Assembly (NCBI GenBank): GCA_001723845.1
Contig: MCBE01000033.1
Span: 1-34,544 of the forward strand
Direction of reading: 5' to 3'
Source of the DNA: Candidatus Altarchaeales archaeon WOR_SM1_SCG
GTDB taxonomy: Archaea > Altiarchaeota > Altiarchaeia > IMC4 > WOR-SM1-SCG
Length of the DNA stretch: 34,544 nucleotides
The notes under the pieces were generated by a model. The model was not told where the DNA came from, searched no databases, and saw nothing but the letters and a program-made list of their open reading frames with translations. This document shows positions 25,345 to 34,544 of this stretch, in pieces. How positions within the stretch are numbered: position 1 is the stretch's first letter; each line of letters starts with the position of its first letter. A program made the position numbers and the translations under genes.

Positions 25345-27585
25345 TTAATTACCCCTCAATTTAATTATCTCTTTTATCCTGCGATAACAAACATCGGCAA
25401 AAAACAGTAAAAGGGCAATTACCGCAAAATACTTCCGGATGTATTCCTTTTTCGGGATTTCCGACTTCTGCTCCTTAATATATTTATTTATTTCGTCTTT
25501 TAACTCACCGGTTTGAGTTACCCGATAAACATTACCTATCTCTCGCAGTGCATTTTCATTTACTCCTAAATTCATGTACTCGGGAGGATAATTTTCAATA
25601 TTAATGTAATTTTGTTGTTCAATTCCCCCGGCTGCCCAGTTTATTGTCCGATAGATAATGCTTCCATCGTATATATTTTCCGCCCAGGAACTCCCGTCGT
25701 CTAAGGCAAGTGATGCGACTCTTCCAAGCCCGCATCGCCAGACAGCAAGTATCGTTTCTCCCTCCCTGGTTATTAAAACCTGTGCGTCCTTCTTTTTTGA
25801 AACCCTGTTAAAATCATTAACCTCTGCCGTAAGTTCCATATTCCTGGTTATAAAATGATTGTAGTCGGAAATTTTAACGCTGCCTGAAATTGTCCTGTTT
25901 TCTATTTCCTTGATATTCAACTTCAATCCGGCAAGTTCCTCCGGCTTGTAATATGTTCCGTTCGTAGCACTTGAAAGTTCTTTTAAGAACGCGGAATTAA
26001 CACTTTCGCCAATCCCGACGGTTAAGATTGTAATGTCATTTTCCTCCATCGTTTTTGCTATATCCCTGCTTCTTTCCTCGTCCCATTGAAAATTCAGGCG
26101 CCCGTCTGAAAGAAGTATCACATACCCGCCGTCTTTTCCAAGTTCTATTTGAGCGTCCCTGATGGCTTTACTCATTATTGTCCCCTGTGTCGGCGTCGTG
26201 GAAAAGGATAAAATTTTATCAATTAATTCCTCTTTTGATAATTTCCCGCTCAGGTATCTAAACTCGCCTCCTATAAGGTGCTGGATAATATACATATTAT
26301 CGTCAAATGCAATAACACCAAGATAGTCATCCTCGTCCATTACTTCAACGAGTCCTGCGGCTTTTATTTTAACATCTTCAATTTTTTGAATGTTTTTTCC
26401 TTTTTCAGTGAAACTCCCGGAAATGTCAATTAAAATCATAATCCTGACCTCGCTTCCTCTCTCTTCTCTTGGAACGGAAATCACGGGAAGAATTTTTTCA
26501 AAATTACTGTTATTGTAGTTTCCCCTCTCATAAGAATTATTCCCCCCGACAACCATAAGCCCTCCTCCGTTTTCAACAAACTCCCGGAAAATTTTATAAT
26601 TATTTTTTAGGTCACCTGCCGGTATGTTGTTTAAAACAACCGCATCATAATCGTTTAAATCCTGGTCCCGGATTGTGTTCACTGTATTTATCCTGTATGC
26701 GTTTAAAATTTCCGACAGCGGTCCGTATTTTGAATTTGAAACAAACAGGATTTCAGGTCCCAAAACAGCATTTATGTCTTTTGCGAACCTGTTGTTTACC
26801 TGGAAAAAATCGCTTCCATGAGGGATTACTTCTGCCGCCACATTGTATGTTTTTTCCTCTTTAAATGTATAATTGAAAGGAATTACTTCTACTGCTTTTG
26901 TTTGAGAAATTTCTTTTGTGAACACGGAAGATCCGACTTTCAAATTTAAATTATAATTAATATTTTCGCTCCCTGTTTTTTTCACAACCACATTGATTTT
27001 CTGCTCAATCCCGATTAAAGCATAGTTATCGCACGCAACACTTACCGAAATATCGCTTTTCGGGTTTTCGGGCGCAATTGAAAAAATAATTGAATCAATA
27101 TTTGTTCCTGTCTTTTTCATATCCTTGCCGTAGTTGCTTTCGCCGTCTGTTCCAAGAATTATTATATTATTTTTTACAGGGTTTAGCGAGCCAAGGTATA
27201 AAGCATCGCCTATTGCCGTTCTCTCGCCTTCTGAAAAATTGCTTATACCTACAAACTCATTATCTCTTTTTAAATTTTCATATAATTTGTAAATTTCAGA
27301 GTCAAAATTTTCATACAAATTCATGCTTGCGGATTTGTCAAGAAGGATTGTTATTGCACTCTCTTCGGTTGATTCCTTTACCACGACAAACGGGGAAGAA
27401 ATTGCCGCAAACACAAGGAAAAAAATTAGGGACCTGATGATTAAATAATTTCTCTTCCTGCTTTTTTGGCTTTCTCCGGCATCTTTAAATAAATAAAAAT
27501 ACAGAACCAACACTGCCGGGATTGTTAAAAGCATCATCTGCGGCTCTTCAAAGCCAAAGGTTTTTATTGTTTCTATTATTTCCAT
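25345..27585 (-). CDS. Membrane-anchored von Willebrand factor A-domain protein (BatA/glutamine amidotransferase-like architecture)
   Basis: VRIMILIDISGSFTEKGKN MIDAS-like DxSxS, ILLSDGRLNF; N-terminal and C-terminal TM helices. Confidence 0.8.
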   Translation of the reverse strand: MEIIETIKTFGFEEPQMMLLTIPAVLVLYFYLFKDAGESQKSRKRNYLIIRSLIFFLVFAAISSPFVVVKESTEESAITILLDKSASMNLYENFDSEIYKLYENLKRDNEFVGISNFSEGERTAIGDALYLGSLNPVKNNIIILGTDGESNYGKDMKKTGTNIDSIIFSIAPENPKSDISVSVACDNYALIGIEQKINVVVKKTGSENINYNLNLKVGSSVFTKEISQTKAVEVIPFNYTFKEEKTYNVAAEVIPHGSDFFQVNNRFAKDINAVLGPEILFVSNSKYGPLSEILNAYRINTVNTIRDQDLNDYDAVVLNNIPAGDLKNNYKIFREFVENGGGLMVVGGNNSYERGNYNNSNFEKILPVISVPREERGSEVRIMILIDISGSFTEKGKNIQKIEDVKIKAAGLVEVMDEDDYLGVIAFDDNMYIIQHLIGGEFRYLSGKLSKEELIDKILSFSTTPTQGTIMSKAIRDAQIELGKDGGYVILLSDGRLNFQWDEERSRDIAKTMEENDITILTVGIGESVNSAFLKELSSATNGTYYKPEELAGLKLNIKEIENRTISGSVKISDYNHFITRNMELTAEVNDFNRVSKKKDAQVLITREGETILAVWRCGLGRVASLALDDGSSWAENIYDGSIIYRTINWAAGGIEQQNYINIENYPPEYMNLGVNENALREIGNVYRVTQTGELKDEINKYIKEQKSEIPKKEYIRKYFAVIALLLFFADVCYRRIKEIIKLRGN

Positions 27586-27891
27586 GTTTTTAATAATTAA
27601 AATAAAAAGGAAAATTAATGGGGATTTTAGACAAAGAAATAATAGGTAGAAAATTTTAGTAATGGGATTGGGTTGAATCTTTATTGAATTTAGGTGTGTA
27701 ATCAGAGAATATTTGTATATTAATTGATTTTAACTTTAAATGTGCATTAAATTAAATATGAGATTTCAAAATATTTAAATCAGGATGTTTTATACAACAC
27801 CAGGGTCAGTTTTTTAAGTTACATATCCTGTGGTGGTGCTATTTTGTTTGCATCCAGGTATTTCATATTTAAGATTGAATTTTATTAAAAT

Positions 27892-29463
27892 TCACTCATT
27901 AATTTTCCGCTTCAAAGCCGCGCGTACAAGTCCCAGGAAAAGAGGCGCCGGGTTTTCAAGCCGCGACTGGTACTCCGGGTGGAACTGGCATGCTGTAAAA
28001 TAAAGGTGTCCTGGCAGTTCAACCATTTCCATGAGATTCCCGTCAGGCGATTTACCCGAAAATTTAAGCCCGTTCTCCTCAAGGAATTTTATGTAATCGG
28101 GATTTACTTCGTACCTGTGCCTGTGCCTCTCGGAAATCTCATCTTTTTTATACAGTTTATGCGCGGTTGTGTTTCTTTCAAGAACGCAGGGGTATGCGCC
28201 CAGCCGCATTGTACCTCCTTTCTTATAAATTTTTCTCTGCTCAGGCAGGATGTCAATTACGGGATGCTCAACATTTTTGTTGATTTCCGTTGTATTTGCC
28301 TCAAGCCCGCAGACATGTCTTGCAAATTCAATAATTGCAACATGCATACCGAGACATATCCCAAGGAACGGGATATTGTTTTCCCTTGCAAATTTTACCG
28401 CATTAATTTTTCCCTCAACCCCTCTCATTCCAAAGCCGCCGGGGACTAAAATCCCGTCAAGAACCTTTAAATCACCAGATTTTATTTCTTCGGATTCAAA
28501 CCAGTGTAAATTTACCCTGCAATTATTTGCAGCCCCTGCATGCTTAAATGATTCCTTTATACTTAAATAAGCGTCTTCAAGCCCTGTGTATTTCCCGACA
28601 ATCCCGATGTCTATGTCGTGCGCGGGACTTTCAATTTTTTCAACAAAATTTTTCCATTTATTAAATTCCGGAGCCAGGTATTTCAACTTTAATTTATCAC
28701 AAATTATGCTGCCTAACTTTTGCTTTTCAAGAATCAAGGGAATTTTATAAATATCATCAACATCGGGACTTCCCATCACGCATTTATCATCCACGCCGCA
28801 AAACATTGCAATTTTTTTCCTTGTTGATTCCTCAAGATCCTGCTCGCACCTCCCTATTATTATTTCAGGTCTTATACCAAGCCCGAGAAGTTCCTTTGCA
28901 CTGTGCTGCGTGGGTTTTGTTTTCTGTTCACCAGTTGTTACTATCGGGACATAAGAGAGGTGAATAAATAAAAATTCATTATATTTTTTTATTGACATCT
29001 GCCTCAAGCTTTCCAGAAAGACCATGGTTTCAATATCCCCTACCGTGCCTCCGACTTCAATAAGAACAATATCGCTTTTTAGTTTTTCAATTTCCCCTTC
29101 AATCTCATCCGTAATGTGCGGAATAATCTGCACGGTCTTTCCAAGGTAATCGCCTCTTCTTTCCTTATCAATAACCGATTTATAAATTTTCCCGGTTGTT
29201 ATATTGGAATTCCCGTCAAGGTCAATATTCATAAATCTTTCATAGTGCCCGAGATCAAGGTCTGTTTCACTGCCGTCGCGCAAAACATAAACTTCACCGT
29301 GCTCATAGGGATTCATAGTCCCGGGGTCAACATTTACATAACCGTCAATCTTGATTGGAATTGTATTAAAATTCATTGCCTTCAAAATCCTGCCGATTGA
29401 CGCGACGACAACACCTTTTCCAAGCCCTGAAAGGACTCCTCCTGTAACAACGATATATTTCAC
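27892..29463 (-). CDS. pyrG: CTP synthase
   Basis: KYIVVTGGVLSGLGKGVVVASIG; GATase domain LGICLGMHVAIIEFAR. Confidence 0.98.
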   Translation of the reverse strand: MKYIVVTGGVLSGLGKGVVVASIGRILKAMNFNTIPIKIDGYVNVDPGTMNPYEHGEVYVLRDGSETDLDLGHYERFMNIDLDGNSNITTGKIYKSVIDKERRGDYLGKTVQIIPHITDEIEGEIEKLKSDIVLIEVGGTVGDIETMVFLESLRQMSIKKYNEFLFIHLSYVPIVTTGEQKTKPTQHSAKELLGLGIRPEIIIGRCEQDLEESTRKKIAMFCGVDDKCVMGSPDVDDIYKIPLILEKQKLGSIICDKLKLKYLAPEFNKWKNFVEKIESPAHDIDIGIVGKYTGLEDAYLSIKESFKHAGAANNCRVNLHWFESEEIKSGDLKVLDGILVPGGFGMRGVEGKINAVKFARENNIPFLGICLGMHVAIIEFARHVCGLEANTTEINKNVEHPVIDILPEQRKIYKKGGTMRLGAYPCVLERNTTAHKLYKKDEISERHRHRYEVNPDYIKFLEENGLKFSGKSPDGNLMEMVELPGHLYFTACQFHPEYQSRLENPAPLFLGLVRAALKRKINE

Positions 29464-29701
29464 TTTTAGTTATTTATGTAATTTTAAATTATAATTAATG
29501 TTATATTTATAGATTTAAGAATTTATAAATTCAAAAATGATTAGATAAAAAAAACTTTTCCCCAAAAATTTAATAAAAATTAAAAAAGCAAAATGGACGA
29601 ACATGATGTATATGCGTATGATATGAAAATAATATGACTATTTAATATGACTATTAAATTTTCAATTCTAATTTTAATTATCAAATTATCGGTTTCCAAC
29701 A

Positions 29702-30523
29702 ATGAACATACAGGAAAAATTTAACGAATTAAAATTTAAAGAAGAACTTGCATTTATGCCGTATATCGCAGCAGGAGACCCTGATGTTGAGACCACGGTT
29801 GAAATTTTAAACACGCTTATTGAAAACGGCGCTGACATAATTGAATTAGGCATGCCTTTCTCGGACCCGATTGCAGACGGGCCGACAATCCAGGCGGCAT
29901 CGGAACGCGCACTGAAAGCTGGAATGAATACGGATGTTTATTTTGAAATCTGTAAAAAGGTAAACCCAAAAATCCCGGTAATTGCAATGACCTACTACAA
30001 TATTATTTTGCAGTACGGTCTTTTACGGTTTGCAAAAAAGTGCAAAGATTCGGGAATTTACGGAATTATTGTTCCCGACCTTCCTGTTGAGGAATCCGAG
30101 CCGCTTCTTTCTGCCTGCAAAAAATATAATATAAATTTAATTTTTCTTGTCGCGCAGACAACAACTCCCGATAGGTTGGAAAAAATACTGAAACATGCAG
30201 AGGGCTTTGTTTATCTTGTTTCGCTTCTCGGTGTTACGGGCGCAAGGGAAGAGGTCGATAAAACCGCATCCGAACTTGTTTTAAGGGTTAGAAAAAAGAC
30301 GGAACTTCCCCTGTGCATCGGATTCGGGATTTCCAATGCGCTGCATGTTGAGCAATTAAAATTAAATTCAGGGGTCAACGGTGTGATTGTCGGAAGTGCA
30401 ATTGTAAATATAATCGGGGAAAATTTAGGTGATAAGGAAAAAATGCTTTTTGAGTTGAAAAATTTTGCGGGGAAAATGAAAGACGCGACAAAAAAGAAAA
30501 TAGTTTTAAAGGTGCATGAATGA
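29702..30523 (+). CDS. trpA: Tryptophan synthase alpha subunit
   Basis: FMPYIAAGDPDVETTVEIL, IELGMPFSDPIADGPTIQAASERAL, GFGISNALHVEQL. Confidence 0.97.
   Translation: MNIQEKFNELKFKEELAFMPYIAAGDPDVETTVEILNTLIENGADIIELGMPFSDPIADGPTIQAASERALKAGMNTDVYFEICKKVNPKIPVIAMTYYNIILQYGLLRFAKKCKDSGIYGIIVPDLPVEESEPLLSACKKYNINLIFLVAQTTTPDRLEKILKHAEGFVYLVSLLGVTGAREEVDKTASELVLRVRKKTELPLCIGFGISNALHVEQLKLNSGVNGVIVGSAIVNIIGENLGDKEKMLFELKNFAGKMKDATKKKIVLKVHE
30064..30498 (+). repeat. Direct repeat copy 1: 3' part of trpA
   Basis: Aligns without indels to 32794-33228 at constant offset 2730 with a small number of substitutions. Confidence 0.95.
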
Positions 30524-30822
30524 CCTAACTTGATTATAGTTAAAGTTCCTATTTATTAACCTTCAATGCGTAAAATATAATAGGCATCATGTTTTGTTTC
30601 AGATCTTTCACTAAAAACTATTAAATTTCAAAATATTTTTAAAGGATTCAATTTATTTTTAAAGGATTCTAATTTAATAAAAGATTTAATAAAATAAGAT
30701 AAAACCAAATTGCAGAATACCAAATTTAAAGAAGATGTTCCACATTTTTCCGGAAAAAATTTCAATCAATATATAAAGAGTTCCAATCTAATATATATAA
30801 TATGTAATGAAAGAGCCATGCA

Positions 30823-31155
30823 TTGCTCCATGGAACAGTGAAAAAGAAGAAAAATAATATTTTAGGTGCGTTTGAAGGACTTAAAGCAAGTGAGAACTTT
30901 AATTCAGAAGTGATTAGTATGGCTACAATGATTGAGAACCTGACTTTCAATTCTAATCCAGATGAAATATCTTCAGCATTGGATGAATTCTCAGAAAAAT
31001 ACCCCCGTGATGCAAAATACATCAGGGAAAATCATCCAGCATTCTTTGCGAATGTAGATGTTGCATTATCTAAAAAACATTGGGATGTGGAATATATTAA
31101 AATAAGAAAATTGATGATGGAAAAACTTAACATTAAACTCTTTATCACGTATTAG
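30823..31155 (+). CDS. Hypothetical protein, first ORF of cassette between trpA repeats
   Basis: 110 aa ORF; ends 1 nt before next ORF start. Confidence 0.5.
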   Translation: MLHGTVKKKKNNILGAFEGLKASENFNSEVISMATMIENLTFNSNPDEISSALDEFSEKYPRDAKYIRENHPAFFANVDVALSKKHWDVEYIKIRKLMMEKLNIKLFITY

Positions 31156-31156
31156 A

Positions 31157-32341
31157 ATGTATGAGATAACTACTGAACCTGGCCTTGAATCGGTTGGGAA
31201 GTATTGTGAAGAGGTAATTGATTTTTCAAATGATGTATTTTGGAAACCTTTTGATGTAAAAATGCATCTGCCATGTCCATACATAATTGGGTATTTTGTA
31301 ATAGAACCCAAGAATATGTATTTAGAAACGGTTACTTGTGGTTATATACCTAAAGAAGCATACGTTCATGTTTATAGTGCGACGCATGTTTCCCGTAAAA
31401 TAATTGACAATTTAGAATCTAATTTTTCAAAATACAGATTGATGTTAGAATTTGAACAGGTAGCGAGCGCTTTTCCTATTGGCAAACGTGATGCAAGTCC
31501 GCGATTTTCTCAGTGCATCGCGGAATATACTACTAGATTAAAGTGGGCATCTATGAATGGACATGATTCAAGAATCGTCAGTTTGCCAGATATTGTTATG
31601 CACAGCTTATTTAAATGCTCATATGATGGGGAAGAGGTGCTTAGAAATATTGGCGAGTATTTGTTCAATAAAAAATTAGGCGCTGAACATGCACGAAATA
31701 ATTTAGCGGAAAGTCTCAATATAGAAAAAGAAACTATGTCAAAACTTGAAAAAGCAACGCGGTTGAAGGATATTATCCGAATAGCAAGTACAGAGTTTAA
31801 AGATTTTGATAAAAATTTCTATAAATATTCTATGAAACCTTCAAAACCAAATGATGCTGCATCAACTGCACAATTTTTCCTGCTTGAAAATGTAGGTAGT
31901 TCGTTTTGTGCAAAAAGACCTATATGCTCTTATCTTGATTCTGATAAGTATTTGTTTAGATTGAAGATGACATACCCGAGAACCGGTAAAGTTAATGAGA
32001 AAATGAGAAATGCTTTTATGGATGAAAAAATATCTCTGTCCAGCAGTGCAAGGATTTCCCGAATAGATGAAAAAAAATGGAAAATAACTGATGGAACTGT
32101 GTTATATAGGATAGTGGATACTGGTGGAAAACTAAATATATACTTTGATAGTGAACAAATATGGAAGTTTCCAGTTCATTTAACTGACCCTAAAATCGGG
32201 GATTTGGGATATGTTGGTGAGATTATTGTTGGTGAAAAAACAAACGAAATAATCAAACACACGTCAATAGATGAGATGGAAAAACAGGCAATATTATTAG
32301 ATAAAAAATTTGAAAATTATGATGGAAAGAGACAAAGCTAG
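31157..32341 (+). CDS. Hypothetical protein of unknown family, cassette ORF 2
   Basis: 394 aa long ORF with no recognisable domain. Confidence 0.7.
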   Translation: MYEITTEPGLESVGKYCEEVIDFSNDVFWKPFDVKMHLPCPYIIGYFVIEPKNMYLETVTCGYIPKEAYVHVYSATHVSRKIIDNLESNFSKYRLMLEFEQVASAFPIGKRDASPRFSQCIAEYTTRLKWASMNGHDSRIVSLPDIVMHSLFKCSYDGEEVLRNIGEYLFNKKLGAEHARNNLAESLNIEKETMSKLEKATRLKDIIRIASTEFKDFDKNFYKYSMKPSKPNDAASTAQFFLLENVGSSFCAKRPICSYLDSDKYLFRLKMTYPRTGKVNEKMRNAFMDEKISLSSSARISRIDEKKWKITDGTVLYRIVDTGGKLNIYFDSEQIWKFPVHLTDPKIGDLGYVGEIIVGEKTNEIIKHTSIDEMEKQAILLDKKFENYDGKRQS

Positions 32342-32789
32342 TGATTTAAAAGAATTTGGAGTGAAGGGGCATTTTCCACAGAAGGAAAGGTATTCTTGTA
32401 TTCCGGCAAGTGTTCGTACTGTTATTTATAAAAAGTTTAATAAATTTATCTCTGAATATTATATTAGAAAACTTCTTGAAATGAATAACAAGCGCGGCGG
32501 GACAACACTTAAGAATCTTATCAAATTGGAAGAATTAGGATACAAAGCGGAATGTAAACGAATGCAAATAAATGACATCCTACAGGAAGATTTACCAGTT
32601 ATTTGTTTTATAAATCGTGATTGGGGCGACACTACATCTAATCACGCAGTAGCTATAGATAAGATTGATGAAAATAAAATTACAATTTTAAATCCTGGAC
32701 ATTGTACTGAAAAATATGGAAAGGACATATTTGATATTCTTCATGCAGGAGGATCTAAGGTAGTAATTTATATATCAAAAATTAGTTAG
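32310..32789 (+). CDS. Peptidase C39-like protein, cassette ORF 3
   Basis: KERYSCIPASVRTVIYKKF ... SNHAVAIDKIDENKITILNPG; overlaps ORF 2 by 32 nt. Confidence 0.6.
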   Translation: MKIMMERDKASDLKEFGVKGHFPQKERYSCIPASVRTVIYKKFNKFISEYYIRKLLEMNNKRGGTTLKNLIKLEELGYKAECKRMQINDILQEDLPVICFINRDWGDTTSNHAVAIDKIDENKITILNPGHCTEKYGKDIFDILHAGGSKVVIYISKIS

Positions 32790-32793
32790 GTAA

Positions 32794-33250
32794 AATTATT
32801 GTTCCCGACCTTCCTGTTGAGGAATCCGAGCCGCTTCTTTCTGCCTGCAAAAAATATAATATAAATTTAATTTTTCTTGTCGCGCAGACAACAACTCCCG
32901 ATAGGTTGGAAAAAATACTGAAACATGCAGAGGGCTTTGTTTATCTTGTTTCGCTTCTCGGTGTTACGGGCGCAAGGGAAGAGGTCGATAAAACCGCATC
33001 CGAACTTGTTTTAAGGGTTAGAAAAAAGACGGAACTTCCTCTCTGCATCGGATTCGGGATTTCAAAAGAGAAGCATGTTGAGCAATTAAAATTAAATTCA
33101 GGAGTTGACGGTGTGATTGTCGGAAGTGCAATTGTAAATATAATCGGGGAAAATTTAGGCGATAAGGAAAAAATGCTTTTTGGACTAAAAAATTTTGCGA
33201 GGAAAATGAAAGACGCGACAAAAAAGAAGGTGGAGGTTCTTAATGTGTAA
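32794..33250 (+). pseudogene. trpA: Truncated trpA 3' fragment (direct repeat copy 2)
   Basis: IIVPDLPVEESEPLLSACKKYNINLIFLVAQTTTPDRLEKILKHAEGF... with no N-terminal half. Confidence 0.95.
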
Positions 33251-33251
33251 T

Positions 33252-33908
33252 TCATTCCCTCTCCCTTCCCATATAATCCCAGTGTTTTATATAACTCAAT
33301 ATTTTCCCGGTTACATAATATATGGGCTGTGAGGCATCTATTACCGGTGTTTTGGATTCTTCTGCCTGCCTGACAAGATAGTCGTGCGTTATCCTGATTT
33401 CTTTGAAATAATTCAGGTGGTCTCCTCCTCTTCTTCGCTCAAGCGCCCTCTTTAAAAATCTCTCCTTGTGAACTTCTTCATCAACTTTCAAAATAAAAGG
33501 ATAAATTTTTGCGCGCTTTTTAAAATCATCAAGTCCAAGTTCCGAAAAATTTAAATGCACTCCTTCAATTATTATATTATTCATTTCGTCAATCGCCCTT
33601 CCAATCATCCTGCGTATTGCGGGAATCACCATTGAAACATGGCTTGTAAAACCTATAATAACCAGTTTATCAAATTCCATATCCTCTGATAACCATTCAT
33701 AATTCGGGAGTTTCTCGTATGCGCTGTATGACGATTGATGTAAAATCGGCGCGTATTCCTTCATTATAACGCCTCTAAGCACTTCTCGCACATAATCCGT
33801 TTCTACGGTGTGGGTTATATCTAATTTTTTTGATAATTCAATTGCCGTTGTTGATGTTCCGACGCCTGACGAGCCGCCGAGAAGAATGATTAGCGGTTTT
33901 TTCTCCAT
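33252..33908 (-). CDS. P-loop kinase, 2-phosphoglycerate kinase-like
   Basis: LIILLGGSSGVGTSTTAIELSKKLDITHTVETDYVREVLRG; IIIEGVHL. Confidence 0.8.
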   Translation of the reverse strand: MEKKPLIILLGGSSGVGTSTTAIELSKKLDITHTVETDYVREVLRGVIMKEYAPILHQSSYSAYEKLPNYEWLSEDMEFDKLVIIGFTSHVSMVIPAIRRMIGRAIDEMNNIIIEGVHLNFSELGLDDFKKRAKIYPFILKVDEEVHKERFLKRALERRRGGDHLNYFKEIRITHDYLVRQAEESKTPVIDASQPIYYVTGKILSYIKHWDYMGRERE

Positions 33909-33943
33909 GTTTAATATTAAATTTTAAAATTATTACATAATTT

Positions 33944-34405
33944 TTATTCATAACCCCCCCACACATTCCCCGCACTTGTATGATTAATGCTTGTTTCGTT
34001 ATCCGTAAAACTTATCACGAGAACCAGATTATATGCATCGCCCCGGGACCCTTCCGGGCAGTTTTCCACGGTAAAAGTTTCGGATTCGCCGGAAGTCAAA
34101 TCTTCGGAATCTGTATTTATGCACTCGTCACTGTAAATTTTAACTTTTATTTCATTGATGTTTATTGATCCTCCTGCATTGTTTGTTAATATACATTCAA
34201 AATTCCCGCCTGTTTTGTAAGAAAATCCCGCGAGTTCAACCTCCCCGAAACCGGAATACCCTGAGCCTGCAGTGCTTCCGAGATCAAAAATTCCCAGCTG
34301 CCATATTACAACCGAGGCAGTAATTATAATTATTATTGCCCAGCCGTAAGTCATAAGATATTCCATTGCACTTTGCCCTTTATTTCCTGTTTTTTGATTT
34401 TTCAT
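33944..34405 (-). CDS. Class III signal peptide (archaeal type IV pilin-like) protein
   Basis: KNQKTGNKGQSAMEYLMTYGWAIIIIITASVVIWQLGIF. Confidence 0.85.
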   Translation of the reverse strand: MKNQKTGNKGQSAMEYLMTYGWAIIIIITASVVIWQLGIFDLGSTAGSGYSGFGEVELAGFSYKTGGNFECILTNNAGGSININEIKVKIYSDECINTDSEDLTSGESETFTVENCPEGSRGDAYNLVLVISFTDNETSINHTSAGNVWGGYE

Positions 34406-34544
34406 TGCTGTTAATTATATAATGTCACATTACATAAACCTGGAATTTTGTTCCAAGTTTCATTAAATTCTTATTAAAATTCATTCTAAAAATATTAAAA
34501 ATCTCGAAAGTCCAAGAAAAGTTCTCTTTATTTTTCTGGTGAAA

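Noticed and set aside
32906-33250. ORF of 114 aa considered as a functional second TrpA
   Set aside because: Lacks the N-terminal half including the catalytic FMPYIAAGDP and ELGMPFSDP segments; a stop lies just upstream in frame
1-34544. rRNA or tRNA genes
   Set aside because: None recognised by eye; a tRNAscan-SE/Infernal run would be needed to exclude short intergenic RNAs

Overview
AT-rich archaeal chromosomal segment (archaeal-type TgtA, ThiI, QueE and class III signal-peptide pilin; the lineage cannot be fixed from the sequence alone). Core genes: tgtA, thiI, queE-like, trpB, trpA, pyrG, an archaeal secretion ATPase and a 2-phosphoglycerate-kinase-like gene. Accessory material is interspersed.

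Most notable is a single-strand gene train at about 13725->6415 (minus). It encodes a secreted stalk protein, a JAMM metalloprotease, a wHTH protein, a 3-TM SLATT/Pycsar-effector-like membrane protein, two tiny Lys-rich ORFs, a HEPN-like protein, and a 1179-aa transmembrane protein. The last has an extracellular beta-propeller and Cys-rich repeats joined to a cytoplasmic zinc ribbon and a PD-(D/E)XK-like nuclease domain. The train is bracketed by inverted copies of a compound hairpin repeat, and I propose it as a candidate undescribed sensor/effector (defence or conflict) system.

Other unusual items:
- A three-gene cassette (unknown 110 aa, unknown 394 aa, C39-like peptidase) between ~435-bp direct repeats of the trpA 3' end.
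- A tubulin/FtsZ-like GTPase with three SAP-like C-terminal repeats.
- An AbrB-REC fusion.
- Two decayed aIF5A 3' ends beside a truncated IS1182-type transposase.
- Dispersed G-rich and palindromic repeat families, one apparently inserted in the tgtA coding sequence.

All family assignments were made by eye from the translated ORFs; no searches were run.
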